Assembly (NCBI RefSeq): GCF_006494365.1
Contig: NZ_VHIP01000003.1
Location: 371,105-435,104, forward strand
Source: Aestuariibacter sp. GS-14
GTDB lineage: Bacteria > Pseudomonadota > Gammaproteobacteria > Enterobacterales > Alteromonadaceae
Reading direction: 5' to 3'
DNA: 64,000 nt
The translations under genes were made by a program, and so were the position numbers. Below, piece after piece: positions 1-10,464 of this stretch (its first letter is position 1; each line of letters opens with the position of its first letter). The notes under the pieces were generated by a model that saw nothing but the letters and a program-made list of their open reading frames with translations, was not told where the DNA came from and did not search any database.

Positions 1-297
1 CAAGCGTGGCTTAGGGTTACCCGGTTGGGGCTTAGGCGTTACGGTACCCACTTCAATAAAACCAAAGCCCATAGCGGCAAATGCATCAATACATTCGCCG
101 TTCTTGTCTAATCCGGCAGCAAGGCCAACCGGGTTTCTGAACGTCACACCAGCCACAGTAACGGGTTTGTTTGCTGTTTTTTCTGAGTACAGCGCCGACA
201 ACGGCGTACGTTGGGTTCGGTTTAGCCACTTAATGGTAAAGTCGTGACTGTGCTCCGGTTCGCATTTTAATAAGGCTTTTTGAATAAATTCGTACAT
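1..297 (-). CDS. pyrD: Dihydroorotate dehydrogenase (quinone), N-terminal part, cut by window edge
   Basis: Only the first 99 codons are present; the rest lies beyond position 1. The reading starts [10 protein letters not shown] and continues through [13 protein letters not shown] and [12 protein letters not shown], the hallmark FMN-barrel start of class 2, membrane-associated PyrD. This enzyme oxidises dihydroorotate to orotate in pyrimidine synthesis and passes electrons to quinone. The N-terminal helix is the expected membrane-contact helix. The ATG at 297 is chosen because it gives the usual class 2 start. Identification is by family recognition and the fragment is intact as far as it goes. 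Confidence 0.93.
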   Translation of the reverse strand, partial: MYEFIQKALLKCEPEHSHDFTIKWLNRTQRTPLSALYSEKTANKPVTVAGVTFRNPVGLAAGLDKNGECIDAFAAMGFGFIEVGTVTPKPQPGNPKPRL

Positions 298-459
298 GAA
301 GTGTTATAACACCGTGTTAAGTTTGGCTGCCCCTGCATGACAACAAATAAAAAATAACCAGACTACAGGTGGCAGAAAGCCCCGACTAGCGGGGCTAACT
401 AAGTCAATTGGGTGCCGCAGTGTAATATTGCAGTACCATTAATCCCGAAGGCACATAGT

Positions 460-3400
460 TTACTGGTTAGACTTCATGCTTAAAAGCATCAATTCTCGCA
501 ATGCTACAGAAAACTTCGCAAAATCGTGATTTGAACTGGTCTTAAATTCGCTCATCATATGATACCAGCGTTTTAACAGACCTTCATTGTTTTGCATCCA
601 ATTAGCCAGAATCGCATCGGCATCTTTGGAATCAGCGTTACTGCTTAGCAGGTTCGACACAATTGAACGCTGTTGCCAATCCAGCTCTTCCCGATAAGAC
701 GCGCGGGCCAGCGCCTGCCAATGGTTACCAACGGCTTGTGTATTGATTTGCTCAAGGAACCAATGAAGTTCGAGTTTGGAACCCATTTGATAATACAGAC
801 GCGCAGCAACATCGATATTGTGTTTATCCTGTTCTACGATCTGGGTTAAATCCAGGGCACTGAACATATTGCTGAATGCCGCCACTTTACTGGCAATATC
901 CTGCGGAACCCCTTTATCAATCCATTTTGCAGTGGCATCTTCCAACTGCTTAATTTCGGATTTAACCAAATAGTTAGCCAGATTCGAACACAAATCATTC
1001 ACTGCAGGCTGATACTTCTGGATAGACGCTTCAATGTCTTTTGAGCTATCGCCATGGCGAATATACCAGCGCGTGCCCCTGCGCATTAAACGTCTGGCGC
1101 TTTCCAACATAGCCAGTTGAGCCTGTGCATCAATCTTGTTATCGAGATCTTCAATCTCGTCCCACAATTTACCGATGCCAAATACGCCTTTAATAACACT
1201 GTAGGCATTGGTAATTTCAACGATATCGGCGCCGGTTTCTTCCTGCATGCGGTACACAAAGTTATGGCCCATGTCATTAACCATGTTATTGGTTAACTTG
1301 GTTGCAATAATCTCTGCCCGCAGCGGATGCTGTTGCATCTGCGCAGCAAAACGTTCACGCAGCACGGGTGGGAACGCACTGATTAACAACTTCCCGTGAT
1401 AGGGGTTGTCGGTAAGCGCGGGTATATTTAACTGATCCTTCAGCACCATTTTGCCATAGGCGGTTAACACGCTTAGTTCCGGACGGGTTAAGCCGCGATC
1501 AGAGGCTGCGCGATCAGAAATTTCGTCATCAGAAGGAATGAACTCTAACTCGCGGTTGAGTGCACCATCGCGCTCCAAACCGTGAATAAAGCGCAGCTGT
1601 TCTTTAATTGAAGATACACCGGTACGTTCGCTAATGGAAATTGCCTGGGTTTGACGATAACAGTCTTGCAGCACAATGTTGGCAACGTCGTCGGTCATGT
1701 CATACAGCAAGTTATTGCGTTGTTTAACCGTTAAATCACCATTGCTAACTAACTGGTTCAACAGGATTTTAATGTTAACTTCGTTGTCTGAACAGTCTAC
1801 GCCGCCCACGTTATCGATAAAGTCGGTGTTCACCCGGCCACCATTGGACGCGTATTCCATACGACCCAATTGTGTTAATCCCAGATTACCGCCCTCGCCC
1901 ACAATTTTGGCGCGAATATCGCGGCCATTTACGCGCAAGGAATCATTCGCCCGATCGCCTACATCTGTGTGACTTTCTTTCTTACTCTTAACATAAGTCC
2001 CAATACCGCCATTCCAAATCAGGTCAACCGGCATTTTAAGAATATTGTGGATCAATTCACTGGGTGTCATGGTGCTTTGACGTGTACCCAACCAATTCTT
2101 CATTTCGGGCGTGAGTGTGATTGATTTGGATGACCGGTTGAAAATACCGCCGCCTTTGGAAATCAACGAGCGATCATAATCATCCCAGGACAAGCTTGGA
2201 TTGTCGAATAAACGCTTTCGTTCCACATACGTTTTAGCCGCATCCGGATCGGGATCAAAGAAAATATGCAGGTGGTTAAAGGCCGCAACTAAGCGGGTAT
2301 GTTCCGATAGCAACATACCATTACCGAACACGTCACCTGCCATATCACCTATACCAACACAGGTGAAATCAGTGGTTTGACAGTCAATGCCGATCTCGCG
2401 GAAGTGACGTTTAACCGACTCCCATCCACCGCGGGCAGTAATACCCATTTTCTTATGGTCATAGCCGACACTGCCGCCTGAGGCAAATGCATCGCCCAGC
2501 CAGAAGCTATATTCCTCTGAAATGCCATTTGCGATGTCTGAGAAAGTAGCGGTGCCTTTATCGGCTGCTACAACCAAATACGGATCGTCTTCATCTAATC
2601 GCACAACGTCTTTTGGCGGAACAATTTCACCATTAACAATGTTGTCGGTGATATCCAGTAAACTGCGGATAAAGGTGCGGTAACAGGCTTTACCTTCCTC
2701 AAGAATTTCCTGACGGGTTGCACCGCTTGGCAATTGCTTACATACAAAACCGCCTTTTGCCCCTACCGGCACAATCACGGTGTTTTTCACTTTCTGCGCT
2801 TTAACCAATCCAAGAATTTCGGTACGGAAATCTTCCTGACGATCTGACCAGCGCAAGCCACCACGTGCTACCCTACCGCCGCGTAAATGCACACCTTCTA
2901 CTTTCGGGCTGTATACGAAGATTTCGTATTTAGGCAGTGGCAATGGCATTTCCGGGATTTTTTCAGGCAACAGCTTGAATGAGATGTATGGCTTGTCGCT
3001 GCCATCCTGTGCTTTCTGGTAGAAGTTGGTACGCAATGTAGCGTTAATTAAATCAAGATAACGGCGAATAATCCGGTCGTCATCCAGGTTGCTCACTTTG
3101 TCCAGTGCTTCGTTGATTTTGCTATCCAGGGTTTCCAGACGTTTTTTACGCGACTTACGGGTCGGATTAAAAATCTCTTCAAAATAGTTAATTAACAGCC
3201 CGGCAATTTGCGGATAGTTAGACAGCGTGTTGGCGATATAGTCACGGCTGAAACTACTACCGGTTTGACGCATGTACTTAGCAAACGCGCGTAGTATGGT
3301 AACGTTGCGGCCTGTGAGTTCAGCACTCAATACCAAGCGGTTAAAACCATCGTCTTCCAGAAGGTTGTACCATACTTTGGCAAACGCATCCTGGAATAGT

Positions 3401-5292
3401 GCCTGGGCTTTATCCATGTCTAAATCGTTGCCGCTCTTATGCAGCATGGTAAAGTCCATTACCCATTTAACAGTGCCGTCGGCGCAGTTAATCTTGTAAG
3501 GGCTCTCGTCAATCACTCGCAGACCAAAGTTTTCCAAAATCGGCAATACGTCAGATAAATGGATTGGCTCGTGCAAGTGGAACAGCTTTAACTTAACAAT
3601 TTGGCTGTCAGCCTGTTCTTCCTGTGGGCGGTAAAACAACATGCCCATGTTGGTTTCTTCAGACAGCAATTCCAGCTTTTCAATATCAACCAAGGCCGCA
3701 GTGGGTAAATTGTGCTCAGTGTAAGAACGCGAAAATGCGTTAACGTATTTGCGCTCCAGAGATTTCGCTGTGGCTTCACCATAGGCAGACGACAACGCAG
3801 ACGACAATCTGTCGCTCCAGGTCTTGGTCAATTCAATGATATTCTGTTCTATTTCCTTCACATCGATTTCCGCATTGTTGTCGTTTACCCGGGCAATGTA
3901 GTGCGTTCTGGCATACACAGATTCAGAAAAGAACGTGGTAAATTCAACTTCACCAGCAGCCCCCAGCGAGTGTTGCAATAGTGCCTGTGTTTCTTTGCGC
4001 AATTGGGTGTTATAGCGCTCTCTTGGCACATAAACCATGCACGAGAAAAAGCGACCGAAGGTGTCTTTTCTAACAAATAAGCGCGTGATGCCACGCTCTT
4101 GCATCTGGAAAATACCGCGTACAATTTCAGCCATTTCTTCTTCTGGCGTTTGTAGCAGCTCGTCGCGTGGGTAGGTTTCAACAATATTATTGAATGCTTT
4201 AAATGCGTGAGTGCGCGGATCAAATTCAGACAGCTCACAGATACGGCGAATTTTGTCCGACAACAATGGGATATCACGGGTACTGCTGTTGTAGAAATTG
4301 GCAGAATACAAACCAAGGAATCGATGCTCGCCAATCACCTGGCCTTTGCTGTTGAATTCTTTTATACCCACGTAATCCATGTACGCAGGACGGTGAACGC
4401 GCGAGCGTGAATTGGTTTTGGTCAGTAACAATAACTGAGGACTCAACGCAGCCTTTTGCGCGCTGGAGGGCATCGCGGAAAGTAAACGCGCTTTATCACT
4501 GATGGAGTTTTTCATCAGGCCCAGACTGCTTTCGTTATCCGGATGCCACTGATGATCGCCTTCAATTGCCTTTATTGTGTAATGGCGATAACCCATCAAA
4601 GTGAAATTGTGATCGTTCAACCATTCAAGGAAGCGCACCGCAATGTCTTTTCTGTCGTTAGCAATTGGCAGTTTTGCCTTTTTCACCTGAGCTGTAATCG
4701 CGGAAAGTTTGTCCAGCATTAGCTGCCAGTCAGATACTGCCAGCGACACTTCATCCAGTGTGGAGAATAACTCTTTGGTTAGCAGGTCAATATCTGCCTT
4801 GCTGGTTTGACGATCTACTTCTATGAACACCACTGTTTCGCGAGAATTCGTAGTAGCCTTGCTTTCACCAAATCGAACCAATTGATGCGCGTCATCGCGA
4901 TCGATGTTCATCGGGCTGTGGATCAGCATGTGCGCAGTGATGCCTAAACGGTTGAGTGCCATGCGAATGGAATCAACCAGGAAAGGCATGTCGCGAATAA
5001 TCAATTCTACGATAGTATGTGTAGACTTCCAGCCGTGTTTGTCGATTTCCGGGTTAAACACGCGAACATAAGGACGCTGGCCGTCATAATTGGCAAACGC
5101 ATTCCACAAACTCAGCGTTGCCCCGTATAAATCACTGTCGTTACGATGCTCTAAGTCATCTAAAGGAATATTTTTGAATAATTGTCGACCGAACGTGGTG
5201 ATCAGTGTTCGGTTTTGGTTATCGACTTTTTTGTCGATTAACGAAAAAACGTTCTCAAGCAAAACTGAATAGCGCTGAGAGCTGACTGTCAT
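460..5292 (-). CDS. gdhB: NAD-specific glutamate dehydrogenase, 180-kDa class
   Basis: A 1610-residue protein, the usual size of the large NAD-dependent glutamate dehydrogenases that deaminate glutamate to 2-oxoglutarate and feed amino acids into the TCA cycle. The N-terminal half carries the ACT-like regulatory region of the family. The catalytic part lies roughly at residues 780-1250, with VPVGAKGGFV near residue 840 and the dinucleotide-binding stretch GIGDMAGDVFGNG near 975. An AGGT precedes the ATG at 5292 by about 8 bases. The gene is monocistronic: pyrD is upstream in the other direction of reading and a terminator separates it from the next operon. No frameshift or missing motif was seen. 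Confidence 0.96.
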   Translation of the reverse strand: MTVSSQRYSVLLENVFSLIDKKVDNQNRTLITTFGRQLFKNIPLDDLEHRNDSDLYGATLSLWNAFANYDGQRPYVRVFNPEIDKHGWKSTHTIVELIIRDMPFLVDSIRMALNRLGITAHMLIHSPMNIDRDDAHQLVRFGESKATTNSRETVVFIEVDRQTSKADIDLLTKELFSTLDEVSLAVSDWQLMLDKLSAITAQVKKAKLPIANDRKDIAVRFLEWLNDHNFTLMGYRHYTIKAIEGDHQWHPDNESSLGLMKNSISDKARLLSAMPSSAQKAALSPQLLLLTKTNSRSRVHRPAYMDYVGIKEFNSKGQVIGEHRFLGLYSANFYNSSTRDIPLLSDKIRRICELSEFDPRTHAFKAFNNIVETYPRDELLQTPEEEMAEIVRGIFQMQERGITRLFVRKDTFGRFFSCMVYVPRERYNTQLRKETQALLQHSLGAAGEVEFTTFFSESVYARTHYIARVNDNNAEIDVKEIEQNIIELTKTWSDRLSSALSSAYGEATAKSLERKYVNAFSRSYTEHNLPTAALVDIEKLELLSEETNMGMLFYRPQEEQADSQIVKLKLFHLHEPIHLSDVLPILENFGLRVIDESPYKINCADGTVKWVMDFTMLHKSGNDLDMDKAQALFQDAFAKVWYNLLEDDGFNRLVLSAELTGRNVTILRAFAKYMRQTGSSFSRDYIANTLSNYPQIAGLLINYFEEIFNPTRKSRKKRLETLDSKINEALDKVSNLDDDRIIRRYLDLINATLRTNFYQKAQDGSDKPYISFKLLPEKIPEMPLPLPKYEIFVYSPKVEGVHLRGGRVARGGLRWSDRQEDFRTEILGLVKAQKVKNTVIVPVGAKGGFVCKQLPSGATRQEILEEGKACYRTFIRSLLDITDNIVNGEIVPPKDVVRLDEDDPYLVVAADKGTATFSDIANGISEEYSFWLGDAFASGGSVGYDHKKMGITARGGWESVKRHFREIGIDCQTTDFTCVGIGDMAGDVFGNGMLLSEHTRLVAAFNHLHIFFDPDPDAAKTYVERKRLFDNPSLSWDDYDRSLISKGGGIFNRSSKSITLTPEMKNWLGTRQSTMTPSELIHNILKMPVDLIWNGGIGTYVKSKKESHTDVGDRANDSLRVNGRDIRAKIVGEGGNLGLTQLGRMEYASNGGRVNTDFIDNVGGVDCSDNEVNIKILLNQLVSNGDLTVKQRNNLLYDMTDDVANIVLQDCYRQTQAISISERTGVSSIKEQLRFIHGLERDGALNRELEFIPSDDEISDRAASDRGLTRPELSVLTAYGKMVLKDQLNIPALTDNPYHGKLLISAFPPVLRERFAAQMQQHPLRAEIIATKLTNNMVNDMGHNFVYRMQEETGADIVEITNAYSVIKGVFGIGKLWDEIEDLDNKIDAQAQLAMLESARRLMRRGTRWYIRHGDSSKDIEASIQKYQPAVNDLCSNLANYLVKSEIKQLEDATAKWIDKGVPQDIASKVAAFSNMFSALDLTQIVEQDKHNIDVAARLYYQMGSKLELHWFLEQINTQAVGNHWQALARASYREELDWQQRSIVSNLLSSNADSKDADAILANWMQNNEGLLKRWYHMMSEFKTSSNHDFAKFSVALRELMLLSMKSNQ

Positions 5293-5424
5293 GTGCTTAC
5301 CTATAGAGTATTTTTAGTTTAAGTATAGATTGTACAAGCATATTTTCGCTAAATAAGCGATGAAATAAAAGAGCTCGTTTTACATCTTTTTTACATTTTA
5401 GATAACTATGCAAATAATCCAAAT

Positions 5425-5452
5425 AAAAAGGAGCCATTGCGGCTCCTTTTTT
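5425..5452 (-). terminator. Rho-independent terminator after the envelope operon
   Basis: A perfect 10-bp stem, AAAAGGAGCC / GGCTCCTTTT, with a 5-base loop, flanked by A and T runs. It lies just beyond the stop codon of the RND exporter gene on the minus strand and upstream of the glutamate dehydrogenase gene. The symmetry would let it work in both directions, but only the minus-strand operon needs it. Confidence 0.85.
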
Positions 5453-5480
5453 GGTTACTTATGCGAAAAAATATTTTTCA

Positions 5481-7802
5481 TTAGTTTTCGGTACGGTTAA
5501 ACCAGAGAAGCCGCGCCAATGCTGGCAGTACAACAATGGCTCCTAACATGTTAACCAGGAACATAAAGGTAAGCAGAATGCCCATATCAACCTGGAATTT
5601 CAGTGTTGAAAATACCCAGGTACTTACCCCGATTGCCAGTGTCACACCGGTAAACAACACAGCACTGCCACGCTCTTTCAATGCTTCCAGGTAAGCCTGA
5701 TTCACTGACATACCCTGCTTAATCAGAATGCTCATGGTTGACAGAATATATATACCATAGTCAACACCGATCCCCACGCCTAGTGCGATAACTGGTAGTG
5801 TGTAAACGGTTAAACCGATGTTGAGATAAGTCATCAGCGCCTGAGCCAGCACGGAAACTACGTACAGTGGCAACACTACTGCAATGGTTGAACGCAACGA
5901 ACGGAAACTCATTAAGCACAAAATGATTACCGCACCAAACACATAGATCATCATCGGCATTTGAGCTGCTTGCACTGCTTCGTTTGTGGCAGCCATTACG
6001 CCAACCGGACCTGATGCCAGGCTAAACTTCATATCTTCAGTCTGGTACTCATCGCGGAATGCTTTAACCGCATTCACTACGCGGGTAATCGTCTCGGCTT
6101 TGTGATCTTCCATAAACAAAATGATAGGCATCACCGAGCAGTTACCATTTAACAGCCCTGAGGACGTGGGTACCCGAGAAATGGCTTGCACCAGCGTTTG
6201 CTGATTGCGAGGCAGCACCTGCCATTTCGGATTGCCTTCGTTGTAACCGGCATTAATAACCTTGGCGATAGAGGCCAGCGAAACGGCCGACTGGACGCCG
6301 TCGATGTTGGTCATTTTCCACTGAAAATCATCAATAGCACGCATTACATCATAAGACGTACATGCTTCAGCTGAAGTTTCAACCAACACGGAGATGTAAT
6401 CTACGGTTACTTCGAAGCGATTGGTAATTAGCGCTGTGTCCTGATTGTAACGAGAATCTTCGTGCAATACGGCCGCGCCAGCCTGAATATCACCGATTTG
6501 CATTTTCTTCGACTGAACCACACCAAGCACGAATAACATCGCCGTGACCAACACAATCACCATAGCGGTACCTTTTCTGGTACACACGTCGAGTATGTGC
6601 CACATGCCTTCTGATTTGGCTTCCTGACCAGCAAACTGGTCCAAATAATGTTCAGGGAAGCGGATGTAGCTCATTAAGACTGGTAATAAAACCAGGTTAG
6701 TGAGAATAATTACTGCCACGCCCAAACTGGCGGTTATAGCCAATTCGCGAATAATACCGATATCAATAACTAACAGGGTTAAGAATCCGACGGTATCAGA
6801 TAATAAAGCGATCCCGCCTGGAATCAGCAATGCTCTGAAAGCGGACATTGCAGCTTCTTTGGCGTTATTGCCTTTTACTATGTTCTTTTCAACGGCATTA
6901 ATCATCTGCACGCCATGGCTAACACCAATAGCAAATACCAGGAATGGCACCAAAATAGACATGGGATCCAAACCGAAACCCAGTGTGGTGAGCAAGCCCA
7001 TTTGCCAGATAACCGCAATCACGGAACACGCAATAGGCAGTACAGTTAACATGACATTGCGCGAGAAGAAGTACACCATCAGTGCGGTGATCACAATGGC
7101 AATCGCGAAGAACAGCACTACAGACTTAGCGCCGGTTGCTACATCACCAATCATTTTTGCAAAACCGATAATGTGAATGCTCACCTGATCATTTTCAAAC
7201 TGACCACGAAGTTTGTCTTCCAGTACCTGCGCTAACTCAAGCGTATTTAATTGCTCGCCTGTCTCCGGATCCAGTTCCAGTAACTGTGCCGTTACCATGG
7301 CACACCGGTAATCATTCGATACCTGACGGCCTACAATCTTTGCCTTTTCAATGTTGGCAGCAACGGTTTCCAGTGCTTTGGGATTCGACGAATTAAAATC
7401 GGCTGGAATAACCGGCCCACCAGAGAATCCGCCTTCAACAATTTCGGTAAAACGCGTAGACGGTGAAAATAGCGATACAACCAAAGAACGGTTTACGCCA
7501 TTAATAAAGAATAATTCGTCGTGTACATTTTTGAGAGTGTCAAAAAATGGCTTATTGAAGATATCGCTGTCGCGATCACACACGGCTACCAACACGCTGT
7601 TAGCGCCACCGAAATCCTTGCGGTGAGCCATGTAGGTTTGCATGTACTCGTGATTAAGCGGAATGTTTTTTTCAAAACCGGCATCCAGCTTCATACGCGA
7701 AGCCTGGAATGCCAGCAATAACGTGGCGAACACGAACAGCAAAATAACGGCTGGACGGTTCTTAAAAATCAACCTTTCTGAAAATTGGCTAAAAGAAGAC
7801 AT
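5481..7802 (-). CDS. RND superfamily exporter, MMPL/HAE3 type
   Basis: A 773-residue membrane protein with the duplicated RND plan: a first transmembrane helix near residue 18, a large periplasmic loop, a five- or six-helix bundle (about 225-385), then the same again (single helix near 410, bundle about 620-765). The paired motifs FAIGVSHGVQM and LGVGIGVDYGIY mark the two bundles. Family members export lipids or hydrophobic compounds using the proton gradient. It ends a minus-strand run after the YCF48-like gene (9-base gap), with DUF1329 and DUF1302 upstream. No membrane-fusion partner is present, which fits the HAE3/MMPL class rather than drug efflux. The cargo is unknown. Confidence 0.88.
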   Translation of the reverse strand: MSSFSQFSERLIFKNRPAVILLFVFATLLLAFQASRMKLDAGFEKNIPLNHEYMQTYMAHRKDFGGANSVLVAVCDRDSDIFNKPFFDTLKNVHDELFFINGVNRSLVVSLFSPSTRFTEIVEGGFSGGPVIPADFNSSNPKALETVAANIEKAKIVGRQVSNDYRCAMVTAQLLELDPETGEQLNTLELAQVLEDKLRGQFENDQVSIHIIGFAKMIGDVATGAKSVVLFFAIAIVITALMVYFFSRNVMLTVLPIACSVIAVIWQMGLLTTLGFGLDPMSILVPFLVFAIGVSHGVQMINAVEKNIVKGNNAKEAAMSAFRALLIPGGIALLSDTVGFLTLLVIDIGIIRELAITASLGVAVIILTNLVLLPVLMSYIRFPEHYLDQFAGQEAKSEGMWHILDVCTRKGTAMVIVLVTAMLFVLGVVQSKKMQIGDIQAGAAVLHEDSRYNQDTALITNRFEVTVDYISVLVETSAEACTSYDVMRAIDDFQWKMTNIDGVQSAVSLASIAKVINAGYNEGNPKWQVLPRNQQTLVQAISRVPTSSGLLNGNCSVMPIILFMEDHKAETITRVVNAVKAFRDEYQTEDMKFSLASGPVGVMAATNEAVQAAQMPMMIYVFGAVIILCLMSFRSLRSTIAVVLPLYVVSVLAQALMTYLNIGLTVYTLPVIALGVGIGVDYGIYILSTMSILIKQGMSVNQAYLEALKERGSAVLFTGVTLAIGVSTWVFSTLKFQVDMGILLTFMFLVNMLGAIVVLPALARLLWFNRTEN

Positions 7803-7811
7803 AAAACTGAT

Positions 7812-8846
7812 TTAATCCAAAGAAAGTGAATAGATGCCGTCAGCGGCAGTAACAATGGTTTCACCCTGAACGGTGGCAGCATTTAATAACGCAGACTTAC
7901 TTTCTGTAGTGGTAATACTCACACCATCAGACACCGTGCATTCATCCTCAGAAGCAAAGGGATCATGCGGGCTCAGCGACAGTGGAATGGCTGATTTTAC
8001 CACCACGCCGTTGTTACCGATAAAAAATACATTATCAGTGCGAACAATAATTGAATTGATCGTTGCGGTGTTACAGGTTTCCAGATATTGCCACTCCTCA
8101 CCCTCTTTCATAGCAAAAATATTGCCACGTAAGCCGGCTGCCACAACGGTACCATTTTCCAACTTCTGAATATCGAAAAATGACCCCGTGTATTCGATGT
8201 CAAAACGCTCCCAGGTACTACCATTGTCTGCGCTAAATGCCAGCAAACCTGCTTCACCAGCAAGATACAAGGTGTTATCGCTGGCAATACTGATTCGGTT
8301 GAGATGCGGTAAAATCGATTCGAGCTCCTGCTGGTAGAAATCTTCATTTTCTTTGCGAATTTCTTCCAGATATTCACGATCCATTGGGTTTAAAAATGAG
8401 GCGTGTCTTATCGACTCCCAATTCGCTCCGCCGTCCTGCGTTTGATAAAACAAACCATAAGCACCAATAGCGATACCGTTAAGTGCATCTAGAAAGAGAA
8501 TATCGAGAAAAGGACGATCCAGATCAGGATCATTGTGCTGAATTTCCCAGCTTTGACCGCGGTCGGGCGAATGGATAATAACGGCGTCATGGCCAGCAGC
8601 CCAAATATTGTCACCAATAACGGTAACCGATGTTAACGTGGCCTGTGTGGGTACATTAACTTGAGTGAATTCTTTATCACCTTGCTTAATAAGAATATGA
8701 CCCCGTTCTCCCACTGCAACAGCGAAAGACTCAGACTCAATATCCAGTAATAGTGATTCTCGTACCAAAGGGGCTTGGTATGCTTGCTCTGCCTGACAAA
8801 CTAACGAAAAAACGAGAATTAGCACGGAAGAAATCAATTTGTGCAT
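7812..8846 (-). CDS. YCF48/BNR-repeat periplasmic beta-propeller protein
   Basis: The protein has repeated propeller blades with Asp-box-like units (SPDRGQSWEI, TQDGGANWESI, SADNGSTWERF), as in YCF48/HCF136-like proteins and sialidase-type propellers. The first residues from the ATG at 8846 form a signal peptide (MHKLISSVLILVFSLVCQA), so it is probably periplasmic. A GTG 30 bases upstream would extend the frame but lies 5' of the GGAGG ribosome-binding site, so the ATG is preferred although its spacing is long (12 bases). It sits 9 bases before the RND exporter gene and after DUF1302-DUF1329. A scaffold or substrate-handling role for the exporter is inferred from context only. Confidence 0.82.
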   Translation of the reverse strand: MHKLISSVLILVFSLVCQAEQAYQAPLVRESLLLDIESESFAVAVGERGHILIKQGDKEFTQVNVPTQATLTSVTVIGDNIWAAGHDAVIIHSPDRGQSWEIQHNDPDLDRPFLDILFLDALNGIAIGAYGLFYQTQDGGANWESIRHASFLNPMDREYLEEIRKENEDFYQQELESILPHLNRISIASDNTLYLAGEAGLLAFSADNGSTWERFDIEYTGSFFDIQKLENGTVVAAGLRGNIFAMKEGEEWQYLETCNTATINSIIVRTDNVFFIGNNGVVVKSAIPLSLSPHDPFASEDECTVSDGVSITTTESKSALLNAATVQGETIVTAADGIYSLSLD

Positions 8847-9041
8847 TAAAGGGTTAAACCTCCGGATAAAGTACACGCTATGAAGGCATGCTACTGCTGT
8901 GAAAGCAACGTAATCACCCTGAACAAAGGGGTTTATTGTTATTGTTGTTGGGTTGCTGTGTAAGACACGCCCTACCGTTGGGTAAGTTGTATCTGTTTAG
9001 TAAAACAATGAGGCAGATGGCTTTCACCACTACCTCACTTA

Positions 9042-9071
9042 TATAAACGGGTACATTTACTGTGCCCGTTT
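9042..9071 (-). terminator. Hairpin after the DUF1329 gene, possible partial terminator
   Basis: AAACGGGTAC pairs with GTGCCCGTTT across a 7-base loop, directly after the DUF1329 stop codon. The downstream minus-strand sequence is AT-rich (TTTATATAAG) but lacks a long T run. It may reduce read-through from the two upstream genes into the YCF48-like and RND genes, giving more of the former. Confidence 0.5.
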
Positions 9072-9079
9072 GTTCTCTG

Positions 9080-10447
9080 TTAACGCATACCTTCGCGACG
9101 CAGAGCCTGCGGCGTAAACTCTGTTTCAGCCGGACGAACTGAGAAGTCATACATCTGCTCTTCGTTGTCCAGACCAATCGCCAGGTAACGACGAGAGTTC
9201 AGATCGTGATATACATCCAGTGTTGACCATTGAGTAGGTACTTCGTAGTAGTTAACGCCATAAGCTACTGCTACGCGGTACAGTTCTCCACGGTTGTCGT
9301 ACATATCGGCCAGTTGGATTTGCCAGCTGTCTTCGTCGATAAAGAATACGCGCTTCTGATAGATATGACGGAACTCATCTTTTAATGAGGCTTCCACTAC
9401 CCATACGCGGTGCTTTTCCCAACGGGTTAAGTCTGGATTAACGTGATTGGGTGTCAGAATATCGCCATAAGTTACGGTATTACTGTGCAATTTGTAGTTG
9501 TTGTAAGCAACATACATCTCTTTCTTGCCTTTTAACTCCCAGTCGTAACGGTTTGGTGAACCGTTGAACATATCGAAGTCATCTGTGGTACGCAGGCCAT
9601 CGGCTGCTGTTCCAGGCGTATCATAAGCAATGTTTGGTGCTAAACGTACACGGCGCTGCCCCGTGTTGTAAGTCCACGCTTTACGCGGCTCTTTAATTTG
9701 ATCCAGTGTTTCATGTACCAGCAATGCCGTTCCTGCCAAACGCGCAGGTTCCGTTACTTTTTGTTTAAACATAAACAGCACGTTGTTTGCCAATAACGAC
9801 TCAGGGGTTGCATTATCCTGAGAGTACTGAATAAGTAACTGCTCGTCGAAGCCAATTACGTTGTAATCACCGCTAGCAGTTACGGCGGCCTGACCGCCGT
9901 TGCGCTGCACAGCCTGCCCGCGATAACGCGCAATGTGATTCCAAATCGCCTCTAAGCCATTAGCAGGAATAGGGAAAGGAATACCAATCGCGGCTCCTGA
10001 CATACCGTTACCGCCATCTAACAACTCTGCACGCGTTGCGTTTGCTTTGGTTGCGTCATACACAAACTGTGGGTTAGACGCTGAGCGGTGTGTTTTGTAT
10101 ACAGGCAATTTGAATGATTCCGGGTAGGTCTCAAACATCTTAATTAAGCCGTCAGACAAAAAGGCAGCATGCTCTTTGTAGTTCGCTCCGGTAATGGTAA
10201 ACAGCGGCGCTTCACCGGCATAAGGGTCAGGGTGGAAATCACCCGCCTTGTAGCCTGCAGGCGCTGAGGTTATACCGCCATTCCAGGCAGGAATAGAACC
10301 GTCGGCATTACCCGCTTTTTCGCCACCCAGAGGAGTGAGCTCAGTACCTAATTTTGCAGCATCAGCGCTGCTGACTTTTGCTTGCAATGGTGCTGCAGAT
10401 AACGCAACGGTTAATGCAGCAGCAATAATTCCAATCTTTTTCATCAT
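9080..10447 (-). CDS. DUF1329 outer-membrane/periplasmic protein
   Basis: A 455-residue protein with a signal peptide (MMKKIGIIAAALTVALSAAPLQA). It recalls DUF1329 family members by length, by the opening segment AKLGTELTPLGGEKAGNADG, and by the C-terminal strands rich in Tyr and Trp around WQIQLADMYDNRGELYRV. To my knowledge the family has a LolA/LolB-like fold and is nearly always beside DUF1302. It lies 17 bases after the DUF1302 gene, so the two are surely cotranscribed. Lipid or hydrophobic-compound transfer across the periplasm is the working inference; no catalytic residue is evident. Confidence 0.88.
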   Translation of the reverse strand: MMKKIGIIAAALTVALSAAPLQAKVSSADAAKLGTELTPLGGEKAGNADGSIPAWNGGITSAPAGYKAGDFHPDPYAGEAPLFTITGANYKEHAAFLSDGLIKMFETYPESFKLPVYKTHRSASNPQFVYDATKANATRAELLDGGNGMSGAAIGIPFPIPANGLEAIWNHIARYRGQAVQRNGGQAAVTASGDYNVIGFDEQLLIQYSQDNATPESLLANNVLFMFKQKVTEPARLAGTALLVHETLDQIKEPRKAWTYNTGQRRVRLAPNIAYDTPGTAADGLRTTDDFDMFNGSPNRYDWELKGKKEMYVAYNNYKLHSNTVTYGDILTPNHVNPDLTRWEKHRVWVVEASLKDEFRHIYQKRVFFIDEDSWQIQLADMYDNRGELYRVAVAYGVNYYEVPTQWSTLDVYHDLNSRRYLAIGLDNEEQMYDFSVRPAETEFTPQALRREGMR

Positions 10448-10464
10448 AACCTTACTACTCTCAG

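Noticed and set aside
3885-4334. 149-codon minus-strand frame within the glutamate dehydrogenase gene
   Set aside because: It is a shadow in another frame of a fully conserved coding region, with no plausible domain.
6700-7176. 158-codon plus-strand frame opposite the RND exporter gene
   Set aside because: It mirrors membrane-helix codons of the true gene and has no ribosome-binding site or family match.
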